From Exiguobacterium sp. 9-2 (GTDB taxonomy: Bacteria > Bacillota > Bacilli > Exiguobacteriales > Exiguobacteriaceae): 64,000 nt of DNA. The stretch lies in the NCBI RefSeq assembly GCF_036287235.1, contig NZ_CP142850.1:956001-1020000 (forward strand). The letters run 5' to 3'. Below, piece by piece: positions 54,356 to 63,000 of this stretch. The notes under the pieces were generated by a model that saw only the letters and a program-made list of their open reading frames with translations, ran no database searches and was not told where the DNA came from. How positions within the stretch are numbered: the stretch's first letter is position 1; each line of letters starts with the position of its first letter. The position numbers and the translations under genes are program-made.

Positions 54356-55327
54356 ATGACTGTATCAGACGAAATCATCCCGATTCCGATTCCCACACCA
54401 TTTCCTGTAGGGGACGTGAACTGTTATGTGTTACGAACGGAAGGGGAAAACATCCTCATTGATTGTGGACCCGATACACTCGAGGCGTGGCAAATGATGC
54501 AACAGACGCTTGCGCGACACGATTTGAGGGTTGAGGATTTAGATCGTGTCATCGTGACGCATCACCATGCGGATCATGCTGGGATGGCACATCGATTTTC
54601 AGAGAAAGGCATTCCTGTCTATGGACATGCGCGGTTGCGTCCGTATTTGGAACAGAACGAGACGTTCCTAAACAATGGGGACGTGTTCTTACGTCGACTG
54701 GCGACTTCATTTGGTGTTCCGTCAGCGATTCAAGAGATGTTACCGAGCTATCAATCTGCCTTAAAATGGCTTGGAAAAGGTCAGCTTGATTTCATATTAA
54801 AGGAAGGCGACGCAATTACACCTTCTGGGCGATATCGCGTCATCGAACTGCCGGGTCATGCGAGTGACCAAATCGGAATTTTAAGCGACGATGGTATATT
54901 GTTCGCGGCGGACCATTTGCTGGACCGGGTCGAACCGAACCCGTTGCTTGAACAACCGCAACCGGGTGATGACGTGCTCGTGAAACGACCCGTTCTTGCG
55001 TATCTCGACTCCTTGGAAAAACTACAAGGAGAACAGATCCGAATTGCGTATACCGGTCATGGTGATCCGATTCGCGATGTCGCGGCACTCGTTGAAGAAC
55101 GATTGATGCAACGCAAGGCACGCGGCGATCAACTGTTAAAGTATTTTTCAGAAGAGCATACGTTATTTGAATTAGCACAAGTGACGTATGGGAATCGATT
55201 AAAAAAATCATTCCCGCTCGTCATGAGTGAAATGAAGGCACGTCTTGATACGCTTGTCGCACGTGGTGCGATTACGGTTGAGAAACGATCTGGTATCCTC
55301 TACTATTCGAAAATGGAGGAAGTTTAA
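54356..55327 (+). CDS. MBL-fold metallo-hydrolase
   Basis: 323-aa cytosolic metallo-beta-lactamase-fold hydrolase. The zinc motif THHHADH (HxHxDH) is near residues 64-70; ELPGHASDQ and FAADHLL supply further ligands, and a later YTGHGDP completes the set. The C-terminal 70 residues form a small winged-helix-like region, as in LACTB2-type proteins. First gene of a long co-directional run; its stop overlaps the SDR start (TAATG). Substrate unknown. Confidence 0.87.
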   Translation: MTVSDEIIPIPIPTPFPVGDVNCYVLRTEGENILIDCGPDTLEAWQMMQQTLARHDLRVEDLDRVIVTHHHADHAGMAHRFSEKGIPVYGHARLRPYLEQNETFLNNGDVFLRRLATSFGVPSAIQEMLPSYQSALKWLGKGQLDFILKEGDAITPSGRYRVIELPGHASDQIGILSDDGILFAADHLLDRVEPNPLLEQPQPGDDVLVKRPVLAYLDSLEKLQGEQIRIAYTGHGDPIRDVAALVEERLMQRKARGDQLLKYFSEEHTLFELAQVTYGNRLKKSFPLVMSEMKARLDTLVARGAITVEKRSGILYYSKMEEV

Positions 55328-56085
55328 TGCAACTCATCAACCGGACGATCGTCATCACCGGTGCTTCAAGTGGACTCGGGGAAGCACTGGCGCGCACTCT
55401 GCATAAAGAAGGGGCAAACTTGATTTTAATCGCACGACGCGAGGATCGATTACAAACGTTAGCATCTGAACTCCAGGCAGACTACCTGGTCTACGATTTG
55501 GAAGTGGCGCCCGAAATTCTTGCGAAAACACTCGCAAATCGTTATGGACGAATCGATATTTTGATTAATAACGCAGGTTTCGGGGAATTCAGCTTCCTAG
55601 ACGATACCTCGATTGAAACGATCGAATCGATGCACCGAATCAATGTCTTAAGTCCTGTTCGTCTAACGAAAGCGTGCCTTCCGTTACTTCGAGAAGGCGG
55701 CATGATCGTCAATGTCGCGAGTCAGGCAGGAAAGTTGCCGACACCGAAGTCGACGATCTATTGCATGACAAAAGCTGCTATGTTGCAGTTTTCGAATGCG
55801 TTACGTCTGGAGTTACGTCCAAAAGGCATCCACGTCATGACGGTCAACCCAGGACCGATTGCGACGGAATTTTTTGTTCGAGCTGACATCAGCCGAAAAT
55901 ATGAAAAAAACGTGGCTTCGATCGTCTTATCGAAAGAACAACTCGCACTGACCGTCGTTCGGGCGATGCGTCGCCGAAAGCGAGAGGTCAATGCGCCGTG
56001 GTGGATGGAGCTTTCCGCAAAAGGGTACGGCGTCATGCCGCGGCTGATTGAATGGTTAGGAAAATCAGGTTTTGACAAAAAGTGA
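55327..56085 (+). CDS. SDR family oxidoreductase
   Basis: 252-aa short-chain dehydrogenase. TGASSGLGEALA at residues 11-22, NNAGFGEFSFLD, and catalytic Ser with Tyr-x3-Lys (STIYCMTKAAML) are present. The C terminus is basic and could be peripheral to the membrane. Tail overlap with the upstream MBL gene and 19 nt before the next gene place it firmly in the operon. Substrate unknown. Confidence 0.88.
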   Translation: MQLINRTIVITGASSGLGEALARTLHKEGANLILIARREDRLQTLASELQADYLVYDLEVAPEILAKTLANRYGRIDILINNAGFGEFSFLDDTSIETIESMHRINVLSPVRLTKACLPLLREGGMIVNVASQAGKLPTPKSTIYCMTKAAMLQFSNALRLELRPKGIHVMTVNPGPIATEFFVRADISRKYEKNVASIVLSKEQLALTVVRAMRRRKREVNAPWWMELSAKGYGVMPRLIEWLGKSGFDKK

Positions 56086-56104
56086 TGACGGAGGAGAACA
56101 ACGA

Positions 56105-57301
56105 ATGAAAACAAAAGTAATGAGCTTTCTTGCCTTAGGTACCTTGCTTGCCGGGTGCGGGACGCCGGATGCGACACCGGAACCGAAAAACGTTTTAGGA
56201 ACCGCTTATCAGACGATTGAGAAAGAAGCAGAAAAATCAACGGTTCGGATGTACATGTGGGGGGGCGATGACGGAATCAACGCCTATATCGATGAATATG
56301 TGACGCCCCGTCTGAAGAAGGAACATAATATTACACTCGAACGCGTTCCGATCGAGACGGCAGACATTATTCAAAAATTACGTGCTGAGAAAAAGGCAGG
56401 TAAGGAAAAAGGCGTCATCGATGTCGTCTGGATTAATGGCGATAACTTCTTGAATGCTAAAAAAGATGAGTTACTTTATGGGGAAATTACAAAAGTTCTT
56501 CCAAACATGAAATACGTTGATGCTGCCGCCCAAAGTTCAGATAGCGGTACGAAAACAGACGGGCTCGAAGCCGCATGGGGAAAAGTCCAATATACGTTGC
56601 ACTATGACGCAGCTGATGTAAAGTCGCCACCAAAGGACTTACAAGCGTTGAAGTCTTGGGTCAAGGAAAATCCAGGACGCTTCACGTATCCAGAAGTGAC
56701 GGATTTTACAGGAAACGCCTTCGTCCGTCACGTCATGTATGGTGTCGAATCGAACGCGACCCTAAAAGACCCAAAAGCAGACTTCAAGAAGACATGGGCT
56801 TACCTGAACGAAATCAAACCGTACCTCTGGAAAAAGGGGAAAACGTATCCGAAGACGCTTGCGCAACTCGATCAGTTATACGCGAAGGGAGACGTCGACT
56901 TCACGATGGGCTTCAACGAACGACGGGCAGAACAAGAAGTGAAGTCAGGAACGTTTCCGAAACAAACGCGTCCGATTGTTTTGAAGGATGGCTCAATCGC
57001 ATCGACCCATTTCCTTTCCGTACCATTCAACGCACCGAACCCGAGAGGTGCACTCGTTACGATCAATACGCTGTTGTCACCAGAGGCACAATTGAAAAAA
57101 TATGATGCGACTTACTGGGGCGATGGAACGAGTCTCGATTTGTCGACACTTGATCAGGCAGAACAAAAGCAGTTCGCTGATGTACCGGCCGCACCGTCGA
57201 CACCGAAGCCGAGTGTCTTTGAAGGGAAAGTCCGGACGGAACTAGATCCATCGGTCTTCGAGATGATCCGTAAGGAATGGCCGTCTCGTGTGGCGCGGTA
57301 A
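56105..57301 (+). CDS. ABC transporter binding lipoprotein, YnjB-like
   Basis: 398-aa exported binding lipoprotein with lipobox LAGC (Cys18). The mature part has the family-1-like fold with VRMYMWGGDDGINAYIDEYV near its start and a DVVWINGDNF block, resembling E. coli YnjB. GGAGGAG precedes ATG at 56105; the in-frame stretch upstream lies in the SDR gene. It heads the transporter set of this operon. Substrate unknown (YnjB's is also unknown). Confidence 0.8.
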   Translation: MKTKVMSFLALGTLLAGCGTPDATPEPKNVLGTAYQTIEKEAEKSTVRMYMWGGDDGINAYIDEYVTPRLKKEHNITLERVPIETADIIQKLRAEKKAGKEKGVIDVVWINGDNFLNAKKDELLYGEITKVLPNMKYVDAAAQSSDSGTKTDGLEAAWGKVQYTLHYDAADVKSPPKDLQALKSWVKENPGRFTYPEVTDFTGNAFVRHVMYGVESNATLKDPKADFKKTWAYLNEIKPYLWKKGKTYPKTLAQLDQLYAKGDVDFTMGFNERRAEQEVKSGTFPKQTRPIVLKDGSIASTHFLSVPFNAPNPRGALVTINTLLSPEAQLKKYDATYWGDGTSLDLSTLDQAEQKQFADVPAAPSTPKPSVFEGKVRTELDPSVFEMIRKEWPSRVAR

Positions 57302-58046
57302 CATATATCCTGCTGCAATTCTGATGGCAGGGATGGTCTTATACGGGCTGTGGGTCAGTGTTTCAATGACGTCACCCACCGACTATCATGAGCTACTGAC
57401 GGATGACGTCTTTTTAGAGAGTCTAACCGTCAGTAGTTACGTTGCCATCGTGAGTACGGGCATTGCCTTGATCATCGGTGTGATGCTCGCACGAATCTTG
57501 AGCAGAACACGGCTAGCGGTGTTGCTCGCGATTCCGTTATTCATTCCTCATCTAGGAGCGGCGTATCTCGCAATCCTCTACCTCAGTGATGTGCCGATCA
57601 TCGGACCGCATGAAGGGAACTACATCAGTGTCATCTTGACGTATCTATATAAAGAAATTCCGTTCGTCTTTTTTTATCTCTTACCGGTTGTACGACGTCT
57701 CGATCCACGTTACCAAGAACTCGGTATGATGCTCGATTTATCGCCAGTGCGCCGATTCTGGCATGCACGGGGTGTGTTCCTGCTCGTTCCCATGCTTGAA
57801 GCCGGCTTTATCTTACTTGCCTTTATTTTATTCGCGTATGAAATTCCGGCATTACTCGGCGTGACCTATCCGAAATTACTTGGCGTCTATGCCTTTGACT
57901 TATACACACAAGGTGATTTATCGGAACAACCGCTCGCTTTTGCGATGAGTGTCGTCTTGACGGGTGGACTTTTCCTCTTACTAGTGCTCATGACGGGTTT
58001 AACCCGCCCGTTGGCAACGAAGATCAGTAGGGGGCGAAGTGAATGA
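57288..58046 (+). CDS. ABC permease, first of a pair (YnjC N-half-like)
   Basis: 252-aa permease with six helices. It overlaps the binding-protein gene by 14 nt and begins with GTG at 57288, with AAGGAA upstream. EAA-like loop residues lie around ELGMMLDLSPVRRFWHARGVFL. In E. coli the equivalent YnjC is a single double-length permease; here the halves are separate genes. Overlaps the second permease gene by 4 nt. Confidence 0.8.
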   Translation: MWRGNIYPAAILMAGMVLYGLWVSVSMTSPTDYHELLTDDVFLESLTVSSYVAIVSTGIALIIGVMLARILSRTRLAVLLAIPLFIPHLGAAYLAILYLSDVPIIGPHEGNYISVILTYLYKEIPFVFFYLLPVVRRLDPRYQELGMMLDLSPVRRFWHARGVFLLVPMLEAGFILLAFILFAYEIPALLGVTYPKLLGVYAFDLYTQGDLSEQPLAFAMSVVLTGGLFLLLVLMTGLTRPLATKISRGRSE

Positions 58047-58789
58047 AAAAAACTAGCGTCATCGTATGTATTGTTCTTCTTTTCAACGTTCCATTGATCG
58101 GTTTAATTCCGGGAGAATGGAATTGGAATCCGCGTCTTGAAGCAACGCTTGGTACGACCATTGCAATGGTCTGTGCCGTTATATTGTTAAATCATCTCTT
58201 CGGATACATGGCAGGAAAAGCGATCGCTTTTCAAACCGGGACACGCATTCGTATAGCAGAGTTCTTGATTAGTTTGCCGCTATTCGTTCCCGTCTTATTG
58301 TTGTCGTTCGGTCTCTATTTGACATGGATCCGGCTCGGTCTGGCAGATCGTTTTTTCGGTGTACTGCTCGTGTTGCTTCTGCCGACATTGCCATATACAG
58401 TCCGTTTGTACACGAACGGATTTCAGACGCTCGGTGAGCGGATGCTCGAACAGATGGTCTTGCTCGAAGGAAATCGATTCAAACGTTGGTTTTATTTGAC
58501 GGGACCGATGTTACGATCGACATTACAGTCCGTGACGTTGCTCGTCACCGTGATCACGATCAGTCAATATGCTCTTGTTGCGTTGATTGGAGGCGGAATC
58601 GTCCGCATGATCGCACTGGAAGTGTTCCCGGCGTATTCTGGTAATTCCCAGGAGGCAGCTCGTCTGGCGACACTTTGGTTGATTGGATTACCTATTCTTT
58701 TTTATGTATTACAAGCCGTTATTTTTTCTGGCTGGATACGAATCGTACGGAGGCGTTTAAATGGAAGTCACGATACAACAAGTCAATAA
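58043..58789 (+). CDS. ABC permease, second of a pair (YnjC C-half-like)
   Basis: 248-aa permease with six helices. EAA-like loop reads EQMVLLEGNRFKRWFYLTGP. GGGGCGAAG before ATG at 58043. With the preceding gene it would form the heterodimeric channel. Its last 29 nt overlap the ATPase gene. Confidence 0.8.
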   Translation: MKKTSVIVCIVLLFNVPLIGLIPGEWNWNPRLEATLGTTIAMVCAVILLNHLFGYMAGKAIAFQTGTRIRIAEFLISLPLFVPVLLLSFGLYLTWIRLGLADRFFGVLLVLLLPTLPYTVRLYTNGFQTLGERMLEQMVLLEGNRFKRWFYLTGPMLRSTLQSVTLLVTVITISQYALVALIGGGIVRMIALEVFPAYSGNSQEAARLATLWLIGLPILFYVLQAVIFSGWIRIVRRRLNGSHDTTSQ

Positions 58790-59648
58790 ACGATTTGGAA
58801 GCAAACAAGTGTTGTCTGATATCGATGTAAGCATCGCGTCTGGACAATGCGTGGCTTTAGTCGGACCGAGTGGTAGCGGGAAAACGACGCTTCTCCGCCT
58901 GATTGCGGGTCTCGAACGTGTGACGAGTGGAGTGATTCGATTCGGGGAACGAGACGTCACGACACTCTCTCCGAATCAACGAGGTGTGACGATGATGTTT
59001 CAACGCTCTTTATTGTTTCCGCATTTGAACGTTGAACAAAACATTCGCCTCGGTGCGAAACAGTTAACACCGATCGAACTTGATTCTTGGTTATATCGCG
59101 TTGGACTCGAGGGGAGAGGACGAAGTGCCATCCACGAACTTTCAGGTGGTGAACAGCAACGTGCGAGTCTAGCTCGTGCGCTGGCGAGTCAGCCGGACTT
59201 CTTGTTGCTCGATGAACCGTTCTCGAGTCTAGATGTACCGAGACGACGAGAACTTCGGACATTGATCCGAAAGTTGACCGAGGAACAAGGCGTCACGACA
59301 CTGCTTGTCACGCATGACCGGGAAGAGGCAATGGCGATGGCAGATGTCATTTATGTTTTGGAACAAGGACGGATCGTGGATCGCGGCACACCGATCACGC
59401 TCAGTCAGACAAGTCCGTTTTTCGGTGAAGGCATCTACATCGAAGCGACTTGGTATCCGTTGACGTCAGTTAACTTGGTCTCAAGACCGACGAAGGAAAC
59501 GGATGAGCGTGTTACGATTACGAAAGAACTCATTCAATATGGCGTTCGGTTCTACGAAGTGGAACGGCCATCAGGCGAACGGCTCGTACTTTCTTCAGAC
59601 GAGACGATTCATTCGATAGAAGGGTATATCGTTAGAAAGGAGGGGTGA
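58761..59648 (+). CDS. ABC transporter ATP-binding protein, YnjD-like
   Basis: 295-aa ATPase. Walker A GPSGSGKTT, signature LSGGEQQRASLA, Walker B FLLLDEPFSSLD and H-loop VTHD are intact. The C-terminal 75 residues extend beyond the catalytic domain and may be regulatory. GGAGGCG precedes ATG at 58761. It powers the two-permease importer in the same operon. Confidence 0.9.
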   Translation: MEVTIQQVNKRFGSKQVLSDIDVSIASGQCVALVGPSGSGKTTLLRLIAGLERVTSGVIRFGERDVTTLSPNQRGVTMMFQRSLLFPHLNVEQNIRLGAKQLTPIELDSWLYRVGLEGRGRSAIHELSGGEQQRASLARALASQPDFLLLDEPFSSLDVPRRRELRTLIRKLTEEQGVTTLLVTHDREEAMAMADVIYVLEQGRIVDRGTPITLSQTSPFFGEGIYIEATWYPLTSVNLVSRPTKETDERVTITKELIQYGVRFYEVERPSGERLVLSSDETIHSIEGYIVRKEG

Positions 59649-59649
59649 C

Positions 59650-60231
59650 ATGTTAGATACGCGTGCGCGTAAAATCGTTCAACCCCTGTTTGATCAAGGG
59701 GCGACCTTATTTAAGAAAATTGGATTATCAGCGACGCAGGTGACGATCATTTCGGGCATCATCGGTGGTGCGACAGGCTTTTTCGTCTATAACGACATGA
59801 TGGGAACGGCAATTGTCCTATTGTGGATCTCGGGTATGCTCGACGTTATTGATGGCACGATGGCAAGAAAAGAGAAGACAACACCAATTGGTACGATTCT
59901 TGATCTTGTTCTCGACCGAATTGTCGAACTGTCAGTGTTAATTGGTCTCGCACTCCGGTTTCCGGAAACGCAGGTTGTGATTCTGTTACTTGTCGCATCA
60001 TTCGTCATTGGGATGACGATGTTCCTTGCGATCGGAGCAGTTAGTGAGAACTACGGTTACAAGTCGTTTCAATATCAACCAGGACTCATCGAACGAACGG
60101 AAGGATTTCTATTCTTGACGGCGATGATTCTGTTTCCAAGTGCTATCATCTGGATCGCAAGTGTCTTCTTGATCGCTGAACTCTATACGGTTGGAGAACG
60201 ATTCCATCAAGCATCGAAGGTGTTACGATGA
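59650..60231 (+). CDS. CDP-alcohol phosphatidyltransferase family protein, YnjF-like
   Basis: 193-aa membrane enzyme with about five helices. The catalytic motif DxxDGxxAR...GxxxDxxxD is complete in LDVIDGTMAR and GTILDLVLD (about residues 69-95). It would transfer a phosphatidyl-type group from a CDP-alcohol to another alcohol; substrates unknown. Its position right after the binding protein, permeases and ATPase copies the E. coli ynjBCD(E)F order. Confidence 0.88.
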   Translation: MLDTRARKIVQPLFDQGATLFKKIGLSATQVTIISGIIGGATGFFVYNDMMGTAIVLLWISGMLDVIDGTMARKEKTTPIGTILDLVLDRIVELSVLIGLALRFPETQVVILLLVASFVIGMTMFLAIGAVSENYGYKSFQYQPGLIERTEGFLFLTAMILFPSAIIWIASVFLIAELYTVGERFHQASKVLR

Positions 60232-60818
60232 GTGAACAAGAGATGATCATGACGGTGGACCGAGCTGGGAATCCGCTCGGACCGCGTCCGCGATCAGAAG
60301 TCCACGCAAAAGGTCTATGGCATGAAACGTTTCATTGTTTCGTCTATGATCCAACGCGGGACGTCGTGTTGCTCCAGCAACGTTCTGAACAAAAGAAGGA
60401 CTTTCCGGGAATGCTCGATATCACGGCAGCCGGTCATCTGCTTGCAAATGAGACAGTTGAAGATGGTGTCCGGGAACTCGAAGAAGAGATTGGTTTAGCT
60501 TATACCTTTGATCAACTAATACCTCTTGGAGTTCAGGAGGAGGAGTTTCGGGATGCGACACTTTGGGATTGTGAACGATGCCATGTGTTTCTCGCACAAA
60601 GTGATCAAGCGTTAGAATCGTATATGCTCCAGGAAACCGAAGTGAAACGATTAATCGCTTTTTCGATTGAGCAGTTGGATCGCATCGCTGACGTGACGAT
60701 TGAGCGTATTCAGGATAAAACAGGAGAATGGTTCGATCGTCATCAATTCGTTCCGCATCCTTCTTCTTACTGGAAACATGTCCAACAGGGAATCGAAAGA
60801 TTACGTAACCTAAGCTAA
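60228..60818 (+). CDS. NUDIX hydrolase
   Basis: 196-aa cytosolic hydrolase. The NUDIX box GHLLANETVEDGVRELEEE, then IGL, is complete (about residues 68-89). The N terminus MTVDRAGNPLG and overall shape follow the isopentenyl-diphosphate-isomerase-like YfcD group. It overlaps the upstream gene by 4 nt (ATGA) and ends the run. Substrate unknown. Confidence 0.88.
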   Translation: MSEQEMIMTVDRAGNPLGPRPRSEVHAKGLWHETFHCFVYDPTRDVVLLQQRSEQKKDFPGMLDITAAGHLLANETVEDGVRELEEEIGLAYTFDQLIPLGVQEEEFRDATLWDCERCHVFLAQSDQALESYMLQETEVKRLIAFSIEQLDRIADVTIERIQDKTGEWFDRHQFVPHPSSYWKHVQQGIERLRNLS

Positions 60819-60838
60819 TCTTGAGAATCATGACACAG

Positions 60839-60880
60839 AACGACCTACGATCGAATGTGATGTCGACGTAGGTCGTTTTC
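60839..60880 (+). terminator. Terminator after the NUDIX gene
   Basis: Stem AACGACCTACG / CGTAGGTCGTT followed by four T. Confidence 0.85.
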
Positions 60881-60973
60881 ATTCGTACATTTGTTCGACA
60901 CGAGAGTAGCGAAATTCAGGTATATTTGAGATAATTAAGTATATATACAAAAGAAGGAAAGAAGGTGCAGCCA

Positions 60974-61510
60974 GTGGCATTACGATTTGCACTACTCGGG
61001 CTGCTGACCCAAGGGGAAGCGACCGGTTATGATTTGAGCGCGACTTTTAAAAAACAGATGATCCACTTCTGGACCGCACATCATACACAAATATACCGAG
61101 AGTTGTTAAAAATGGAAGAGGCAGAACTTGTGACGAGCGTTCATATCGTTCAAGAAGATCTGCCGGATAAGAAAGTCTATTCGATCACGGATAAAGGGCG
61201 GACGGAGCTCGTCGAATGGTTACGGACACCGAATGAATTCAAACCGAAGATGAAGGATGAGAACTTGATGCGTGTCTCGCTCTTGCATCTGCTCCCACCA
61301 GAGGAAGCTGTCGCTTATCTAGAAGAATCGAAGCGACACCATCAATTTGCCGTCGAGATGATGCAAAGTTGGCGTCACGATCATCTCGAGAACGGTGCGA
61401 CACTAGGTGAGACCTTGACGAGTGAATACGGCTTGCGTATGATGTTGAATTACTTGGACTGGTGTGATTGGGCGATCGCGGAAATCAAAAAAAACGGAGC
61501 GAACGTCTAA
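60974..61510 (+). CDS. PadR family transcriptional regulator
   Basis: About 178-aa winged-helix regulator. The N-terminal wHTH has the PadR opening ALRFALLGLL and GYDLSATFKKQM; VTSVHIVQEDLPDKKVYSIT is the wing and KGRTEL follows. The C-terminal helical domain mediates dimerisation. GTG at 60974 gives the usual PadR N terminus with AAGGTG upstream; GTG at 60965 is possible. Target and effector unknown. Confidence 0.87.
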   Translation: MALRFALLGLLTQGEATGYDLSATFKKQMIHFWTAHHTQIYRELLKMEEAELVTSVHIVQEDLPDKKVYSITDKGRTELVEWLRTPNEFKPKMKDENLMRVSLLHLLPPEEAVAYLEESKRHHQFAVEMMQSWRHDHLENGATLGETLTSEYGLRMMLNYLDWCDWAIAEIKKNGANV

Positions 61511-61511
61511 C

Positions 61512-61563
61512 AAAACTGGCTCGACTGTCATGTAGATGGCGGATTCGAGCCAGTCTTGTTTTT
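61512..61563 (+). terminator. Terminator after the PadR gene
   Basis: ACTGGCTCGA / TCGAGCCAGT stem with a long loop and a T-rich tail. Confidence 0.8.
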
Positions 61564-61589
61564 GATGAGATGAAGTAAGGAGTTAAACC

Positions 61590-62207
61590 ATGTACTTTAA
61601 TGATTACGAAGACTGGATCGAAGAAGAGGCAGAAGCGTTATTTCACCTACATGAAGAACCGTTGACGCGAGAAGCGACGTCGTATTCGCAATTTACGGCG
61701 TATGTAGAGGAGGCACTCCTCGAGCCATTATTACTCAAATTACGCTGGCTCGGAGAAGCGGAAGAAGAGGAGATTCTAGAACAGGCGGATCCAACCGTCT
61801 GGAAGAATGCTTCGGGCAATTCGGAAGCCTCACTTCGTCGAGATGTATTACGACGAGTCGTCGAGCGAGACTTGACGGCGCATATCCTTGCGTACCTGAC
61901 ACCGATTCTTGAAGCTAGACAAACAGCTTATGAGACAGAATTAGAACAGCTTCAATTGGCCCATGCTGAACAAATGGATGAGGTCAAACAGCATGAGCAA
62001 CAGATTGAGATCGGACCACCACCTGAGAAAATTAAAAAGTGGTGGTATTTCAAAGAAAAAGAAGTAGCTCGTTCCTTTACAGAGGAAGAACGATCAATGC
62101 TGCGAGCTCAACAGCAACAACTCGAAAACGAGTTAAAGCGGCTTGAACGAAAAAAGCGTGAGACAGAAGCCGATCTCGAACGATTGGATTCGCTTCATCG
62201 GTTATAA
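61590..62207 (+). CDS. Coiled-coil protein of unknown function
   Basis: 205 aa, highly charged. The C-terminal half (about residues 110-205) is predicted coiled coil with repeated Glu-Leu heptads; the middle has the string KIKKWWYFKEKEVARSF. No signal peptide, membrane helix or family that I recognise. AAGGAG precedes ATG at 61590. Only the upstream PadR gene is nearby, separated by a terminator. Confidence 0.68.
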   Translation: MYFNDYEDWIEEEAEALFHLHEEPLTREATSYSQFTAYVEEALLEPLLLKLRWLGEAEEEEILEQADPTVWKNASGNSEASLRRDVLRRVVERDLTAHILAYLTPILEARQTAYETELEQLQLAHAEQMDEVKQHEQQIEIGPPPEKIKKWWYFKEKEVARSFTEEERSMLRAQQQQLENELKRLERKKRETEADLERLDSLHRL

Positions 62208-62216
62208 TTCACGTCA

Positions 62217-62256
62217 AAAAATGGAGCAGGCGACATACCGTCGCCTGCTCCATTTT
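62217..62256. terminator. Bidirectional terminator between coiled-coil and DJ-1 genes
   Basis: Perfect 17-bp stem AAAATGGAGCAGGCGAC / GTCGCCTGCTCCATTTT with a 5-nt loop, between convergent genes. Confidence 0.95.
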
Positions 62257-62273
62257 GTATAGAGACTACTCGA

Positions 62274-62933
62274 TTAAGCCTGTGTAGCCAGTTTCGCAAG
62301 GACTAGTTTTGCGACTGCTTCACTTGAAGCCGGATTTTGTCCTGTAACGACATTGCCATCGATGACAGCGAACTCTTTACCAGCATCCGATGTCAGGAAA
62401 GTAGCCCCTTCACCGCGAAGTGTCGTCTCAAGTAAGAATGGTACTTTATCTTCGAGACCTGTTGATTTTTCCTCTTCATCCGTAAAGCCGTTGATTTGAC
62501 GACCTGATACGAAGGGTTTGCCATCGATCATGACGTGCGCGAAGGCAGCAGGGCCATGACAGACCGATGCGACGACGCCGTCTTTTTTGATGACAGCTTC
62601 GATGGCACTCGCCACTTGTGGGTTATTCGGGAAGTCGACGACCGCACCGTGACCACCTGGGAAGTAGACAGCGTCAAATGATGCTGGATCTACTTCAGAA
62701 AGTGCTTTCGTATCGTGCAACGCACGGCGAGCATCTTGGAATTTCGGTAAGATTTCTTTGACGATCGATGCTTTATCAATTGGAACATCTCCGCCTTTGA
62801 TGGACGTGACCGTCACGTCATGTCCTGCATCTTTGAACAGGTTGTAAGGTGCTGCGAACTCCTCGAACCATAATCCTGTTTTGTGACCATTCATGTCATC
62901 TGCGCTTGTTGATACGATTAAAATACGTGCCAT
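62274..62933 (-). CDS. DJ-1/PfpI superfamily protein (Hsp31-like)
   Basis: 219-aa cytosolic protein. The catalytic elbow CHGPAA in VASVCHGPAAFAH holds the nucleophilic Cys, and YFPGGHGAVVDF is the oxyanion strand. The group with this spacing includes Hsp31-like glyoxalase III/chaperones. Likely a stress protein that handles reactive carbonyls (inference). GGAGGAG precedes ATG at 62933. A sigma-B-type promoter lies upstream. Confidence 0.9.
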   Translation of the reverse strand: MARILIVSTSADDMNGHKTGLWFEEFAAPYNLFKDAGHDVTVTSIKGGDVPIDKASIVKEILPKFQDARRALHDTKALSEVDPASFDAVYFPGGHGAVVDFPNNPQVASAIEAVIKKDGVVASVCHGPAAFAHVMIDGKPFVSGRQINGFTDEEEKSTGLEDKVPFLLETTLRGEGATFLTSDAGKEFAVIDGNVVTGQNPASSEAVAKLVLAKLATQA

Positions 62934-62973
62934 AATAAAACTCCTCCTCTGTATGAACGTTACAAAGAAGGAG

Positions 62974-62999
62974 ATTCCCGGAGAAATGGAGTGTTAAAC
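62974..62999 (-). promoter_or_regulatory. Sigma-B-type promoter of the DJ-1/PfpI gene
   Basis: Minus strand GTTTAA-N14-GGGAAT: -35 perfect, -10 five of six versus GGGTAT. It starts about 60 nt before the start codon, immediately past the stop of the aldo/keto reductase gene. Confidence 0.6.
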
Positions 63000-63000
63000 C

